Counted from the stretch's first letter, positions 16,816 through 26,824 are shown. The stretch: DNA of 64,000 bases from Actinomycetota bacterium (GCA_016703525.1 JADJBW010000008.1:139804-203803), one strand, 5' to 3'. Numbers and translations: made by a program. Notes: generated from the sequence alone by a model not told the origin.

Positions 16816-17523
16816 CTACACGTAGGGGGCTGCCGATTCGGTGAGACGGTCGACGTGGTTGCTGTAGACCCCGTCGAGCCCCATGTGCAACAGCCGCTCG
16901 ATCAGCCGGTCGAACTGCGCATCCCATCCCAACGCGAAGCGTCCGAAGCGATGGAACACGGCGACATTGCCGCCCGTCCACTCGCTCTGGTGCAGGTTGA
17001 CGGCGTCGATGCCCGCAGCGCGGAGCTGTGCGGCCCGGCGCTCGGGACCGCGCTCCATCGACCTGAGCCGGGTGGAGTCGACCAGTCGCACGTCGTGTGC
17101 CCGGTCACGCCACTCGGCCAATGCCGTCCACTCGTGGAAGCAGAGCCAGAGGCGCGCTGCAGCCCCGACCCGCCGGGCGCTGAGGAGGACCGCGTCGAGT
17201 GCCTCCGGGTCCTTGAGGTCGAGCGACAGGTGCACATCGGCGCCGATCAGGTCGTAGAGCTGATCGAGCGTCGGGATGTGGTCGGGCAGTTCGTCGCGGC
17301 GGCACGCCGAGATCGGACGCTTGCGCAGTGTGCCAATGGTGCCGTCGTGATCGAGCACGGCGACGCCGTCGGACGTGATCCACACGTCGCTTTCGATACC
17401 GGTGGCGCCCAGTTCGATCGCTCGGCCGAAGGCGGCGAGCGTGTTCTCTCGTTCGTGTGCGCTCGCTCCGCGATGGGCGAAGAGGATCGGTGGGGCGTGG
17501 AGGGGCTGCTGGCGGACCGTCAC
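16816..17523 (-). CDS. Glycerophosphodiester phosphodiesterase (GDPD family)
   Basis: 235 residues. Hydrolyses glycerophosphodiesters to glycerol-3-phosphate and an alcohol, usually with a divalent metal. The TIM-barrel motifs are intact: FAHRGASAHERENTLAAF (catalytic His-Arg and metal-binding Glu-Asn), GIESDVWITSDGVAVLDHDGT (metal-binding Glu and Asp, second His), HLSLDLKD and the C-terminal GLDGVYSNHVDRL. No signal peptide is visible, so it is probably cytoplasmic. It is convergent with the signal peptidase gene (16 bases apart) and lies divergent to the zinc-ribbon gene. Substrate specificity cannot be read. Confidence 0.85.
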   Translation of the reverse strand: MTVRQQPLHAPPILFAHRGASAHERENTLAAFGRAIELGATGIESDVWITSDGVAVLDHDGTIGTLRKRPISACRRDELPDHIPTLDQLYDLIGADVHLSLDLKDPEALDAVLLSARRVGAAARLWLCFHEWTALAEWRDRAHDVRLVDSTRLRSMERGPERRAAQLRAAGIDAVNLHQSEWTGGNVAVFHRFGRFALGWDAQFDRLIERLLHMGLDGVYSNHVDRLTESAAPYV

Positions 17524-17700
17524 ACGCAGAGTCTGGTCGACGGATGGGGCCGTGGAGCCGCTCGGGGCGGCCGCTGGCGGCGGAATGGGTCGTATCGCCC
17601 AGAAACCACCACACCACGTGACTCATCCGCCACAATTGGTCAACTCCCTCCGGCGGGATGCCGACAACAAAGTCACGCCATTCGGAACGGAGGACTTCTC

Positions 17701-18030
17701 ATGGCACTGATTCGGGCGACCTGTAGCGAGTGCGGCGATGTCGAGTTGCGCTCGCGGGACCTGCAGGTCCGGATCTGCACCGATACCGGCGGCGGAACGT
17801 ACCTGTTCCGCTGCCCCATCTGTCGGATGACCGAGGTCAAGACCGCCGATGACCAGGTGGTCGACATCCTTGTCGCCGCCGGCGTTCGGTGCGTCGAGTG
17901 GCGACTGCCGTCGGAGATGGGCGAGCGTCCCATTGGCGAGCCGATCAGCCACGACGACGTGCTCGACTTCCACGAACTCATGAACGACGCGGCCTGGTTC
18001 ACGACCCTCGCGGCGATGGTGGAGATGTAG
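17701..18030 (+). CDS. Small zinc-ribbon protein
   Basis: 109 residues. Two CxxC pairs (CSEC at 8-11, CPIC at 38-41) form a zinc ribbon at the N-terminus. The remaining 65 residues are mixed helix/strand with an acidic tail (ISHDDVLDFHELMND). GGAGGA six bases upstream fixes the ATG and excludes a long open frame reaching back to 16855, which is antisense to the phosphodiesterase gene. I recognise no named family. Zinc ribbons of this size commonly bind nucleic acid or act as protein adaptors. It is a single-gene unit before a repeat-containing spacer. Confidence 0.8.
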   Translation: MALIRATCSECGDVELRSRDLQVRICTDTGGGTYLFRCPICRMTEVKTADDQVVDILVAAGVRCVEWRLPSEMGERPIGEPISHDDVLDFHELMNDAAWFTTLAAMVEM

Positions 18031-18054
18031 GTCGACCCGCTCCGGTCGGGCCGA

Positions 18055-18102
18055 GCCCGGCGGGAGCGGCCCGCCGGTTCGATGGCCCGGCGGGAGCGGC
18101 CC
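18055..18102. repeat. Two direct copies of an 18-bp GC-rich sequence upstream of tatB
   Basis: The 18-bp sequence GCCCGGCGGGAGCGGCCC occurs at 18055-18072 and again at 18085-18102. It lies between the zinc-ribbon stop and the tatB -10 element. A partial match (GGAGCGGCC) occurs at 51689-51697 before another gene, so chance in this base composition is possible. Confidence 0.5.
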
Positions 18103-18113
18103 AGCGAGGCCGA

Positions 18114-18119
18114 TAGAGT
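18114..18119 (+). promoter_or_regulatory. Candidate -10 element (TAGAGT) for tatB
   Basis: TAGAGT ends seven bases before the tatB ATG and there is no Shine-Dalgarno, which fits a leaderless tatBC mRNA. Confidence 0.45.
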
Positions 18120-18126
18120 GGCCCCC

Positions 18127-18690
18127 ATGCCATCGGGCGGCCTGTTCGGGATCCTCGACTCGCTGACCACGGGCGAGGTCATGATCATCTTGGTGGTCGC
18201 ACTCGTCGTGCTCGGGCCCGATCGGCTTCCCGAGATGGCCCGCACGATCGGTGCGTGGGTGGCGAAGGCTCGTCGAATCGCCGCGAACCTCGAGGGCGAG
18301 ATGCGGGAGGTGCTCGACGACCCCGCCATGAAGCCGATCCGCGAGGTGGGGGAATTCGTCGCCCAGCCGCGGCGGAAGCTCACCGAGTACGTCACCGCTG
18401 CCGAGCGCGACGCCGAGCGCGCGGCCCGCGCCGAGGCCGAGGCGGCTGCGCCGGCGATCGAGGCGTCCGCGGGCGACCCCGGCGACGATGGCCGGCCTGA
18501 GCCAGAGGCTGAGCCTGCGGCTGAGCCTGAGCCTGAGCCTGCGGCTGAGGCTGCGGCCGAGCCTGAGCCCCAACCCCAGCGTGAGGCCGGCCTTGCCGCG
18601 CCGTCGCGGGCGACCGGCGCATTGGTAGCGCCGACCACGGCCGAACCGGTCGTCCGTGCCGAGAGCACCGAGAGCGTGGAGCCGTCGTGA
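18127..18690 (+). CDS. tatB: Sec-independent translocase subunit TatB/TatA
   Basis: 187 residues. One N-terminal membrane helix (residues ~17-33, IILVVALVVLGPDRLPEMAR) is followed by an amphipathic helix and a long Glu/Pro/Ala-rich disordered tail with EPEPAAE-type repeats. The GPDRLP motif and the length favour TatB, which with TatC binds twin-arginine signal peptides; single TatA/B-like proteins can serve both roles. It overlaps tatC by four bases (GTGA). The pair lies between pafC and helY, as in mycobacteria, though separated here by signal peptidases. No separate tatA is in the window. The tail repeats are imperfect GAGCCT-type units at the DNA level. Confidence 0.88.
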   Translation: MPSGGLFGILDSLTTGEVMIILVVALVVLGPDRLPEMARTIGAWVAKARRIAANLEGEMREVLDDPAMKPIREVGEFVAQPRRKLTEYVTAAERDAERAARAEAEAAAPAIEASAGDPGDDGRPEPEAEPAAEPEPEPAAEAAAEPEPQPQREAGLAAPSRATGALVAPTTAEPVVRAESTESVEPS

Positions 18691-19454
18691 CGCGGACGGC
18701 GAAGCCGGACAGCCGATCCCGCGACGAGGCGACGATGAGCCTCGCAGACCACCTGCGCGAGCTTCGGAGCCGGCTGGTGAAGTGCGTGCTGGCCATCGCC
18801 GTGGCGTCGGTGGTGTCGTACTTCCTGTACGACCGGCTCTACGACTTCGCCACAGCTCCCTGGTGTACCGCGGTGAAGGGGCGAAGCCTCGACGACTGCC
18901 GACTGCTCTTCCTCGATCCGATCGCGCCCTTCGCGACCAAGCTTCGAATCTCGGGTTGGAGCGGGCTGCTCTTCGCGACACCGGTGCTGTCCTGGCAGCT
19001 CTGGCGGTTCATCGCTCCGGGGCTCTACGCCAAGGAGCGCCGGTACGCGATCGCGTTCGTCGCGTCGTCGGTGGCGCTGTTCGCCACGGGCGCCGTGCTC
19101 GCCTACTGGTCGCTGCCCAAGATCTTCGATTGGATGCTCGGCCAGGCGGGCGGCGCCGAGGTCCAGAACAAGGCCGACGACTACTTCCGCATCTTCGCGC
19201 TCATGATCGCCGCGTTCGGTGTGAGCTTCGAGCTGCCGCTCCTTCTGTTCGCGCTGCAGATCATCGGCGTGGTGTCGCCGGACACCCTGGCAGCGAAACG
19301 CCGCCACGCGATCGTGGGAATCGTTGCGTTCGTCGCCGTGATCACACCCGGCGGCGACCCCGTGAGCCTCATCGCGATGACGATTCCGCTGGTGGTCTTC
19401 TACGAGGCGTCGATCTGGCTCGCGCGTCTCGTGCTTCGCCGCCGACGGGCGTGA
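18687..19454 (+). CDS. tatC: Sec-independent translocase subunit TatC
   Basis: 255 residues from a GTG overlapping the tatB stop. Six membrane helices are visible and the family signature is intact: SLADHLRELRSRL at the cytoplasmic N-terminus (Tat signal recognition), FLDPIAPFATKLRISGWSGL, FIAPGLYAKERRY, and the periplasmic Glu in FGVSFELPLLL. It is the core receptor and channel scaffold for folded proteins with twin-arginine signals. A Cys pair in the first periplasmic loop (APWC, DDC) could form a disulfide. The stop overlaps the helY start by one base, so all three genes are coupled. Confidence 0.94.
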   Translation: MTRTAKPDSRSRDEATMSLADHLRELRSRLVKCVLAIAVASVVSYFLYDRLYDFATAPWCTAVKGRSLDDCRLLFLDPIAPFATKLRISGWSGLLFATPVLSWQLWRFIAPGLYAKERRYAIAFVASSVALFATGAVLAYWSLPKIFDWMLGQAGGAEVQNKADDYFRIFALMIAAFGVSFELPLLLFALQIIGVVSPDTLAAKRRHAIVGIVAFVAVITPGGDPVSLIAMTIPLVVFYEASIWLARLVLRRRRA

Positions 19455-22121
19455 TGGCGACCTTTCGGCTCGACCGGTTCCAGCTCGAGGCGATCGCCGC
19501 GCTCGACGCCGGTCGATCGGTGCTCGTTGCGGCGCCGACCGGCTCCGGCAAGACGGTGGTGGCCGACGCGGCGATCGACCTGGCGCTGCACGCGGGCGGC
19601 AAGGCGTTCTACACGACGCCGATCAAGGCGCTCTCGAACCAGAAGTTCCTCGATTTGAGCGCCCGCCTCGGCCGCGAGCGGGTCGGGCTGTTGACAGGCG
19701 ACGCCACGGTCAACGGTGACGCCGACGTGGTCGTGATGACCACCGAGGTCTTGCGCAACATGATCTACGTCGACTCGCCGGCGCTGGATCGGCTGCACGT
19801 GGTCGTGCTGGACGAGGTCCACTACCTCCAGGATTCGTACCGGGGCCCGGTCTGGGAGGAGGTCATCATCGGCTTGCCGACGAGGGTCCGCCTGGTGTGC
19901 CTGTCGGCGACGGTGTCGAACGTCGACGAGGTCGGCGACTGGTTGACCGAGGTGCGAGGGCCGACCTCGACCGTGCTCGAACGCGAGCGCCCTGTGGAGC
20001 TCCGGCCGCTGTACATGGTGAGCGACCGCACGTCGGATCGCGACCATCTTCTGCCGATCCTCGTGGACGGTCGGCCGAATCCTGAGGCCTTTCGCTTCGA
20101 CCGCGATCCCGTGCTGCGCGGCAGCGCCGGGCGCGGCCGTCCCGGACACCGCTTCGGCGTCCCCCGGCGGGTGGAGGTGGTGGAGCGTCTACTCGAGGAG
20201 GAAATGCTCCCCGCCATCTACTTCATCTTCAGTCGCGACGGATGTGACGATGCGGCGAGGTCGCTGCGGACGGCCGGCATGCGGCTGACCGATAGCACCG
20301 AGCGCGACCGCATTCGCGACCGCCTGGAGCACGCGGTCGAGTCGATGAGCCGCAGCGACTTCGCGGCCCTCGACCTTGACCGGTGGTTCGACGCCGCCGA
20401 GGCCGGCATCGCCTCTCATCACGCGGGGATGGTGCCTGCGTTGAAGGAGGCCGTCGAGCGGTGCTTCACCGACGGGCTGATCAAGGTGGTGTTCGCCACC
20501 GAGACCTTGGCGCTCGGGGTCAACATGCCGGCGCGTTCGGTCGTGATCGAGAAAGTGACGAAGTTCAACGGTGACACCCACGACCTGTTGACCCCCGCGC
20601 AGTTCACGCAGATGACCGGCCGGGCGGGCCGCAGGGGACTCGACGAGGTGGGCCACGCGATCGTGTGCTGGTCGCCGTATGTGGCGTTCGAGCAGGTAGC
20701 GGCGCTCACCGCTAGCCGCGACTTCGCGCTGACATCCGCGTTCCGGCCGACGTACAACATGGCGGCGAACCTGGTGCTCCGCTCGACGCGTGAACAGGCC
20801 ATTGCAGCGCTCGGACAGTCGTTTGCGCAGTTCCAGACCGATCGAAGGCTCGTCGCCGAGCGACGTCGCATCGTCGAGCGGCGGGCGCACCTCGCCACCT
20901 TGAAGGCGGCCGCCGCGTGCGACCGAGGCGACATCGCCGACTACGTCGCCGCCCTCGATCACGTCGACGCCGCCGAGCGTCGGTCGCGCCGCCGGTCGGG
21001 TCCGCGGCCCGAACGAGTGCAGCCGTCGCGACGGGTCGCCTCGTTCCGGCCGGGCGACGTGCTCGAGTTCGATGGTGGGGAGCATGCCGTCGTCGTCACC
21101 GTGTCGACCCGACGACGGGGGCGCATTCGACTGCGCCTGCTCTGGGCGGGTGGCCAGACCGAAGTGGTCGATGCCGACGCATTCGACGTGTCGCCGCGAC
21201 GGGTGGATCGAGTCGACATGCCGACGCGAGGCACGCCGTCGAGCCCGAGCTGGCTGGCGGAGGTTGCCGCGTCGCTCGCCACCTATCTCGCCGGGCGCGC
21301 GAGCGATGGCGGCGCGGGGGAGGGGCCCGGTGACTCGCCCGGGCTCCGGCGGGCTCGTGCCGCCGTGGTCACTCACCCCGTCGCCCGGTGCCCGGATGCA
21401 CAACACCACGTCGAAGCACATCGATCGTTCGCGGGCAGCGGGAGCGTTGGAGCGCGCAGAACGCGATCTGGGCTCGCGGGCGGGCTCGGTGGTCGCTCGA
21501 TTCGAGGCCGTGCTGAGCGTGTTGGAGGTGCAGGGCATGCTGGAGGGATGGTCGCTCACTCCGGTCGGCCGACAGCTTGCCCGCATCTATCACGAGAGCG
21601 ACCTGCTGGTGACTCTGGCGCTCGCCGATGGGCTGTTCGACGGCCTCGACGGACCGTCGATCGCTGCGCTCACGTCGGCCTTCGCCTTCGAAGAACGCCG
21701 CGTCAGCGGCGCGCGGCCAAGCGCTCCGAACCGGATGCTCGCCGAGCGCCTCGCCGCAGTCGACCGGCACTGGGAGCGTCTCGTTGGCCTGGAGGCCTCG
21801 CTGGGTCTGCCCACGACGCGACGGCCCGACCCCGGGTTCATGGCTCCGACGATGGCATGGGCATCGGGCCAGACGCTGGACGCGGTCCTTGCGGGCGAGA
21901 TCTCGGGTGGCGACTTCGTTCGCACGACCCGGCTCGTGATCGATCTCCTCGGTCAGGTCGCACGCGTCGCCGCCGACGACGGCACGCGCTCGGTCGCCTC
22001 GGCTGCGACGCGATCGTTGCGTCGCGGTGTCGTCGCGCTCGACGCGGTCGAGCGCCCGGCGCGGGGCGCGTCCGGCGCGGCGGCGCTGCCGCTGCCGGAC
22101 ACGGGCGCGAACCGGTCGTGA
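19454..22121 (+). CDS. helY: DEAD/DEAH-box (Ski2/Mtr4-like) helicase HelY (one frame break)
   Basis: About 888 residues after correction. A superfamily 2 RNA helicase resembling eukaryotic Ski2/Mtr4. Motifs: APTGSGKT (I), TTPIKALSNQK (Ia), LDEVHYL (II, DEVH), LSATVSN (III), TETLALGVNMP (V) and QMTGRAGRRGLD (VI). The C-terminal DSHCT region (ERAERDLGSRAGSVVARFEAVLSVLE) is read in the next frame. The break is at 21428-21429 (GATCGTTCGCGG), where one extra T splits the gene; removing it joins HVEAHRS to SRAAGALER. The mycobacterial orthologue (Rv2092c, 906 aa) sits in the same place after tatC. The break leaves a cysteine-containing segment (HPVARCPD) intact. Confidence 0.88.
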
Positions 22122-22800
22122 CGATTCGCCCGGGCCAGGCATGGGGCGAGCCCGTGGAGCTCACCGGCGATGAGGCCGTGTTCGAGAGCGACGCCGATGT
22201 CGCGGTCGCGATGGCGGCGGCGGTCGAAGCGGCGGGCGCGGCCCAGCGCGACGGTGACGGCCGGACACGCGCCAGCGGGGACGACGGGCACGGCCGGCAC
22301 GGCGCTTCGGCGGGCGAACCGGCGACGGGCCAAGTGCTCGGCGTCATCCGGGCGGGCGACCTCGCACGTACGCTCGCCGCACCCGCAGCGATACCGCATC
22401 GCGTCCCGCTCGACCTGCTCGCCGTCGACGTGGACGGGCATCGAATGTACGCCGCCGCGCACGTCGTCATCCGCGGCCCGGCATGGTCGGGGGAATGCGT
22501 GGTGGCGATGAACGCAGCGTTCCTGGGCGCCTGGAACCTCGGGCCGCGAGCGCATCCCAACGACGGCCTCGCCGACATCACGGCCGGATCGCTGTCGATT
22601 CGCGAGCGGCTGCAGGCGCGGTGCGCGCCCGGTCCGGCACGCACGTGCCGCACCCGCGCCTGGCGACCCGCAGAGCCCGCGGTGACGTATGGGAGCTGCC
22701 GCGAGGCCGGTCGGTGTACGTGGACGGCCGCCGCGTCGCCCGGAGCGCCCGGCGCGTCGCCGTCGAGGTCATCCCCGACGCGGCCGTACTCGCGTTCTGA
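22118..22800 (+). CDS. Lipid/diacylglycerol-kinase-fold-like protein (one frame break)
   Basis: About 227 residues once one missing base is restored. GTG at 22118 overlaps the helY stop. The first two thirds (VTIRPGQAWGEPVELTGDEAV ... HPNDGLADITAGSLSIRERLQ) are in one frame; SGTHVPHPRLATRRARGDVWELPRG to the end are in another. The break lies between about 22610 and 22640. NAAFLGAWNLGPRAHPNDGLAD resembles the C-terminal beta-sandwich of diacylglycerol/NAD-kinase-fold proteins (NG...P.A..DDG.LD), and a GDG-type nucleotide loop is not evident, so it may be a non-catalytic relative. Family assignment is tentative; the reality of the gene is supported by the overlap and by domain continuity after correction. 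Confidence 0.5.
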
Positions 22801-22874
22801 GCCCCGCGTCGGGGTCGCTCGCTTCGGGGTCACTCACCTCGGTCCCGCGGGCATCCCGCGGGCCCTTGTGCCAG

Positions 22875-22880
22875 TACCGT
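22875..22880 (+). promoter_or_regulatory. Candidate -10 element (TACCGT) for the MDR oxidoreductase
   Basis: TACCGT ends six bases before the ATG at 22887, with no Shine-Dalgarno, fitting a leaderless mRNA. The match to TAnnnT is the only support. Confidence 0.35.
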
Positions 22881-22886
22881 TGGACC

Positions 22887-23876
22887 ATGTTCGCGTGGTT
22901 CCTCGACGAGTCGCCGGGTTCGTACCGATGGGGTGAGGTCGCCGATCCGCCCGTCGGGCCGACCGACGTGCGGGTCCGCGTGGTGGCGAGCGGCCTCAAT
23001 CACATCGATCACTGGCTCACGCAAGGCCTGCCGCGCCCGAAGTCCTTTCCCCACGTCCCCGGCGCTGACGCCGCCGGCATCATCGACCGGGTCGGGAGCG
23101 ACGTGGATGGCTGGTCGGTCGGCGACGAGGTGGTCGTGAATTGCGCCATCACGACGGCCGCCGCTATCGATGAGCTCGGTGTCGACTCGGTCCTCGCCCG
23201 AGGACTCCAGCTGCTCGGAGAGCACCGCTGGGGTGGGCACGGGGAGTTCGTGGTGGTCCCGGCATGGAACCTCGTCGCCAAACCGACGGGCCGGTCGTGG
23301 GAGGAGTGTGCGTCGTACCCGGTGGCCGCGGGCACGGCATGGCGCATGCTCCGACGAGGCCGGTTCCGGCCGGGGGAGCGCGTGCTGATCACCGGGATCG
23401 GTGGCGGGGTCTCGGCCGCCGCCCTGGCGATTGTGCGCCACCTGGGTGGCGAGGTCGTCGCCACGTCGCGCGACCCCGACAAGTGCGCCCGTGCCATCGA
23501 ACTCGGCGCATCGGCGGCGTTCCCCTCCGCCGGCCCCTACGACCTCGAGGTCGACCTGGTGATCGACTCGATCGGCCCGGCGATCTGGGACTCGGCGATC
23601 GCCGCGCTGCGGCCCGGCGGACGATTCGTCACGTGCGGCGGCACCTCCGGTCGATCGATCGAGGTCAACCTGCCGAAGCTGTTCTTCAAGCAACACGAGC
23701 TGATCGGTTCGACGCTCGCATCGCAGGAGGAGTTCGCGACGGTCACCGGGTGGGTCCGCGACGGACTCGACATCGTGATCGACGACGTCGTCGACCTGGC
23801 CGACTACCCCCGGGCCGTGGAGCGGGTGCGGCGTGGACAGCAGTTCGGCAAGCTCGTCGTTCGCCACGAGTCGTGA
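22887..23876 (+). CDS. Zinc-independent MDR family oxidoreductase (quinone reductase/alcohol dehydrogenase-like)
   Basis: 329 residues. The N-terminal GroES-like domain (VRVRVVASGLNHIDHWLTQG ... VPGADAAGIIDRVGSDVDGWSVGDEVV) and Rossmann domain (VLITGIGGGVSAAALAIVRHLGGEVVAT, a G-x-G-G-G cofactor loop) define a medium-chain dehydrogenase/reductase. Structural zinc cysteines are absent (only one Cys near VVNCAIT), so it belongs to the zinc-free quinone-oxidoreductase or enoyl-reductase branch and probably uses NADPH. The context, an M20 peptidase 27 bases downstream, does not reveal the substrate. The long open frame upstream of 22887 is rejected because the conserved N-terminus begins at MFAWFLDES. 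Confidence 0.82.
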   Translation: MFAWFLDESPGSYRWGEVADPPVGPTDVRVRVVASGLNHIDHWLTQGLPRPKSFPHVPGADAAGIIDRVGSDVDGWSVGDEVVVNCAITTAAAIDELGVDSVLARGLQLLGEHRWGGHGEFVVVPAWNLVAKPTGRSWEECASYPVAAGTAWRMLRRGRFRPGERVLITGIGGGVSAAALAIVRHLGGEVVATSRDPDKCARAIELGASAAFPSAGPYDLEVDLVIDSIGPAIWDSAIAALRPGGRFVTCGGTSGRSIEVNLPKLFFKQHELIGSTLASQEEFATVTGWVRDGLDIVIDDVVDLADYPRAVERVRRGQQFGKLVVRHES

Positions 23877-23903
23877 GCGAGCCGTGAACAAGGAGCATCG
23901 CAG

Positions 23904-25109
23904 ATGAGCGCCGACACGATCGACGACCACAAGGCCCGTTCCGACGCCGAAATCGAGGCGCACCGCGACGAGCTGCTGTCGCTCTCGCACGACATCTGGA
24001 ACCACCCCGAGCTGTGTTACGCCGAGGCGCACGCACACGACGTGCTGACCGGCGCTCTCGACCGCCATGGCTTCCGGGTGGAGCGCGGCGCGTTCGGGCT
24101 CGAGACGGCGTTCGCTGCCGAGCTGGAGACGCCACGTGCGAATGGCCCGCGGGTGGCCCTCATCTGTGAGTACGACGCACTGCCGGGTTTGGGTCACGCC
24201 TGCGGTCACAACATCATCGCGTCGAGCGGGCTCGGCGCCGCGCTGGGGGCGGCAGCGGTCGCGTCGGCGCTCGACGGTCGTCTCGTGGTCTTCGGCACGC
24301 CGGCGGAGGAGGGCGGCGGCGGCAAGGCCCTGATGATTCGCGAGGGGATGCTCGACGGCGTTGACGTGGCGATGATGGTGCATCCCGCCGATGCCGACCT
24401 CGACGCCTTCTGGGCGATCGCTATCCATGAACTGCACGTGGAGTACTCGGGCATCGCGGCGCATGCGGCGGCCGCGCCCCACAAGGGTCGCAACGCGCTC
24501 GACGCCGCGGTGTTGGGCTACATGGCGGTCGCAGCGCTTCGCCAACACATCGCTCCGCACGAACGAATCCACGGCGTGTTCACCGACGGCGGCGACAAGC
24601 CCAACATCGTTCCCCACCACAGCGCGATGCAGTGGTACGTGCGGTCAGGGACCCGGTCCACCCTCGCGGAGCTGGAGCCGCGAGTGCTCGCGGCGCTTCG
24701 GTCGGGCGCGATCGCGACCGGCTGCGAGATGTCTCATCGCTGGATCGACCCCGCGTACGACGATCTGGTCACGAACCAGCATCTCGATGGGTTGTACGCC
24801 AAGAACGCGGCTCGGGTAGGGCGGACCGTTCGGTCACGCGACGCCGCACCGGAGTTTCTCGGCTCGACCGACATGGGCAACGTGAGCCAGGTCGTGCCGT
24901 CGATCCACCCGATGATCGCCGCGGCCCCCTCGGGCACCTCGATCCACACCGAGGCCTTCGCCGCGGCCGCGGTCTCCGACCTCGGTGATCTCGCGGTGAT
25001 CGACGGCGCCCGAACGCTCGCCGCGACAGCGATCGACCTGTGGGCGCGCCCCGAGTTGGTCGCCGAGGCGAAGACCGAGCTGCGTCGGCGCCTCGGCCAC
25101 GACTCCTGA
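23904..25109 (+). CDS. M20 family metallopeptidase/amidohydrolase
   Basis: 401 residues. Cytosolic zinc hydrolase of the M20D type (amidohydrolase, p-aminobenzoyl-glutamate or N-acyl amino acid hydrolase). Metal and catalytic residues are in HDIWNHPELCYAE, ACGHNIIAS (metal-binding Cys-Gly-His), TPAEEGGGGKALM (catalytic and metal Glu pair) and the dimerisation-domain His of SGIAAHAAAAPHKGRN. GSTDMGNVSQVVPSIHPM provides the last metal ligand region. AAGGAG precedes the ATG by eight bases. It is downstream of the oxidoreductase in the same direction with a 27-base gap, so an operon is plausible. The substrate is not determined. Confidence 0.85.
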   Translation: MSADTIDDHKARSDAEIEAHRDELLSLSHDIWNHPELCYAEAHAHDVLTGALDRHGFRVERGAFGLETAFAAELETPRANGPRVALICEYDALPGLGHACGHNIIASSGLGAALGAAAVASALDGRLVVFGTPAEEGGGGKALMIREGMLDGVDVAMMVHPADADLDAFWAIAIHELHVEYSGIAAHAAAAPHKGRNALDAAVLGYMAVAALRQHIAPHERIHGVFTDGGDKPNIVPHHSAMQWYVRSGTRSTLAELEPRVLAALRSGAIATGCEMSHRWIDPAYDDLVTNQHLDGLYAKNAARVGRTVRSRDAAPEFLGSTDMGNVSQVVPSIHPMIAAAPSGTSIHTEAFAAAAVSDLGDLAVIDGARTLAATAIDLWARPELVAEAKTELRRRLGHDS

Positions 25110-25180
25110 CACGAGATCCGGGCCGACCGCCGCGGGCGTGATCGGTGGTATCGGTCCGCCGACATCGGCGGCCGAGCACG

Positions 25181-25186
25181 TAGTCT
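25181..25186 (+). promoter_or_regulatory. Candidate -10 element (TAGTCT) for the ThyX-like gene
   Basis: TAGTCT ends eight bases before the GTG at 25195 in a spacer with no Shine-Dalgarno, fitting a leaderless mRNA. Confidence 0.45.
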
Positions 25187-25194
25187 CGCTGTTC

Positions 25195-26824
25195 GTGACA
25201 CCGAGCGCGACGCCCTATGTGACCGAGGAGTTCACACCGGAAGAACGGTCGGTTCTCGAGCGGTACGTCACGAATCTGGACGGCCCGGTGTTCGCACTGG
25301 TGAACCTGCCGGAGGTCGTGAAGGGCGCACTGTTCGCCCGCTACTCGCGGTCACCCAAGTCGCTCCGGCGCCTTTTGCTCGATGAATTCGTCGAGAACCT
25401 CGACGCCGGCGCTGCGCGGTGCCTCGGTGGGGTTGGAGCGGGCAGAGGCGCTCTATCAGCGGGTGTTCGTGGAGTACGGCGACGACTCGGTGGCGCAGCT
25501 CGGTGGAGTGCACCTCGCCTGCGAGCAGGCATCGAACGTGCTGACCAAGCTCCTGGAATGGGGCCGGCTCATGTCGTACCTCGAGCAGTCGACCCGCTAC
25601 ATCTCCTACGCCGAACGCCTCGGAGGGCGGTACCGGTACCTGCGCGACCCCGAGGTGCTCGCATCGCCGCTCGGCGCTCGGTACGTCGGCGACATGGACC
25701 GGATCTTCGATACGTACGCGGGCCTGGTCCCGGTGATGACGGAGCACTTCAAGGCGGCGATCCCGCAGTCGCCGGGCGATTCCGATTTCGTGTACCGCCA
25801 GGCGATCAAGGCGAAGGCGCTGGACTCGGTGCGCGGCCTGTTGCCCGCGGCTGCGCTCTCGAACGTCGGCATCTACGGCTCCGGCCAGGGGTACGAGGCG
25901 CTGCTCCTGCGCCTGCGTGCGTCGGGTCTGCCCGAGGCGCGCACCTATTCGCATCTGATGCTGACCGAGCTCCGCAAGGTGATCCCGTCGTTCCTCAGCC
26001 GTGTCGACGTCGAGGATCGCGGGGTTCGGTGGAGCCGCTACCTGGCCGACAACCGCGAGACGATGGAGCGGTTGGGCGCCGAGCTCTTCCCGACTGCCGG
26101 GCGAACCGGCGCCGGTCCCGGGGCCGCCGACGGCACGTCGGTCACCCTCGTCGATTTCGATCCCGACGGCGAGATCAAGACCGTCGCCGCCATGCTGTAC
26201 CCGTACTGCCACGAGCCCGAGGAGGTGGTTGAGGATCGTGTGCGGCTCATGTCGGTCGACGAGCGGCTCTCGGTGATCCGTGCCTACATCGGCGACCGTG
26301 TGAACCGTCGCCACAAACCGGGACGGGCGCTGGAGCGAACCGGCTACCGGTTCGACGTCGTGAGCGACTACGGCGCGTTCCGCGACCTGCAACGGCATCG
26401 CCTGATGACCATCGAATGGCAGCGGTTGACTCCGGCCCACGGGTTCACTCGTCCCGAGGCCGTGGACGTCGCCGGGATGGCCGAGCATTTCGATGCCGTG
26501 ATGGACCGGTCGGCGGCGCTGTTCGATGCCATGTCGAACGACTTCCCCGAGCAGGCGGCCTACGCGGTGTCGCTGGCCTTTCATCTGCGCTACACCATGC
26601 AGTTCAACACCCGCGAGGCGATGCACCTCCTGGAGCTGCGGTCGTCCCCGCAGGGTCATCCGGCGTACCGAAGGATCGCACAGGAGATGCACACGCAGTT
26701 GTCCGAGGTGGCAGGGCACCGGGCATTGGCGGCAGCGATGACCTTCGTCGACCACAGCGATGAGGCGGATCTGGAGCGTCTCGACTCGGAGCGGCGGGCC
26801 GAGCAGCGCCGACCACGCACCTGA
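25195..26824 (+). CDS. thyX: Double-domain FAD-dependent thymidylate synthase (ThyX)-like protein (one frame break)
   Basis: About 542 residues, roughly twice a normal ThyX (200-300). It contains two ThyX-like halves. The N-terminal half has WGRLMSYLEQSTRY where ThyX has RHRxxSxxxxSxRY: SY and SxRY are kept but the first RH is lost. The C-terminal half has QRHRLMTIEWQRLTP: RHR is kept but SxRY is lost. Together they retain one full signature. ThyX makes dTMP from dUMP with methylenetetrahydrofolate and FAD. The frame breaks near 25408-25409 (one extra G); removal gives ENLDAALRGASVGLERAEALYQRVF. Both halves have other conserved blocks (VEYGDDSVAQLGG; FHLRYTMQFNTREAMHLLELRSSPQGH), so the gene looks functional. 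The symbol is provisional. Confidence 0.75.

Noticed and set aside
16855..17700. Long plus-strand open frame upstream of the zinc-ribbon gene
   Set aside because: It is antisense to the GDPD gene. The conserved protein starts at 17701 with its own Shine-Dalgarno.
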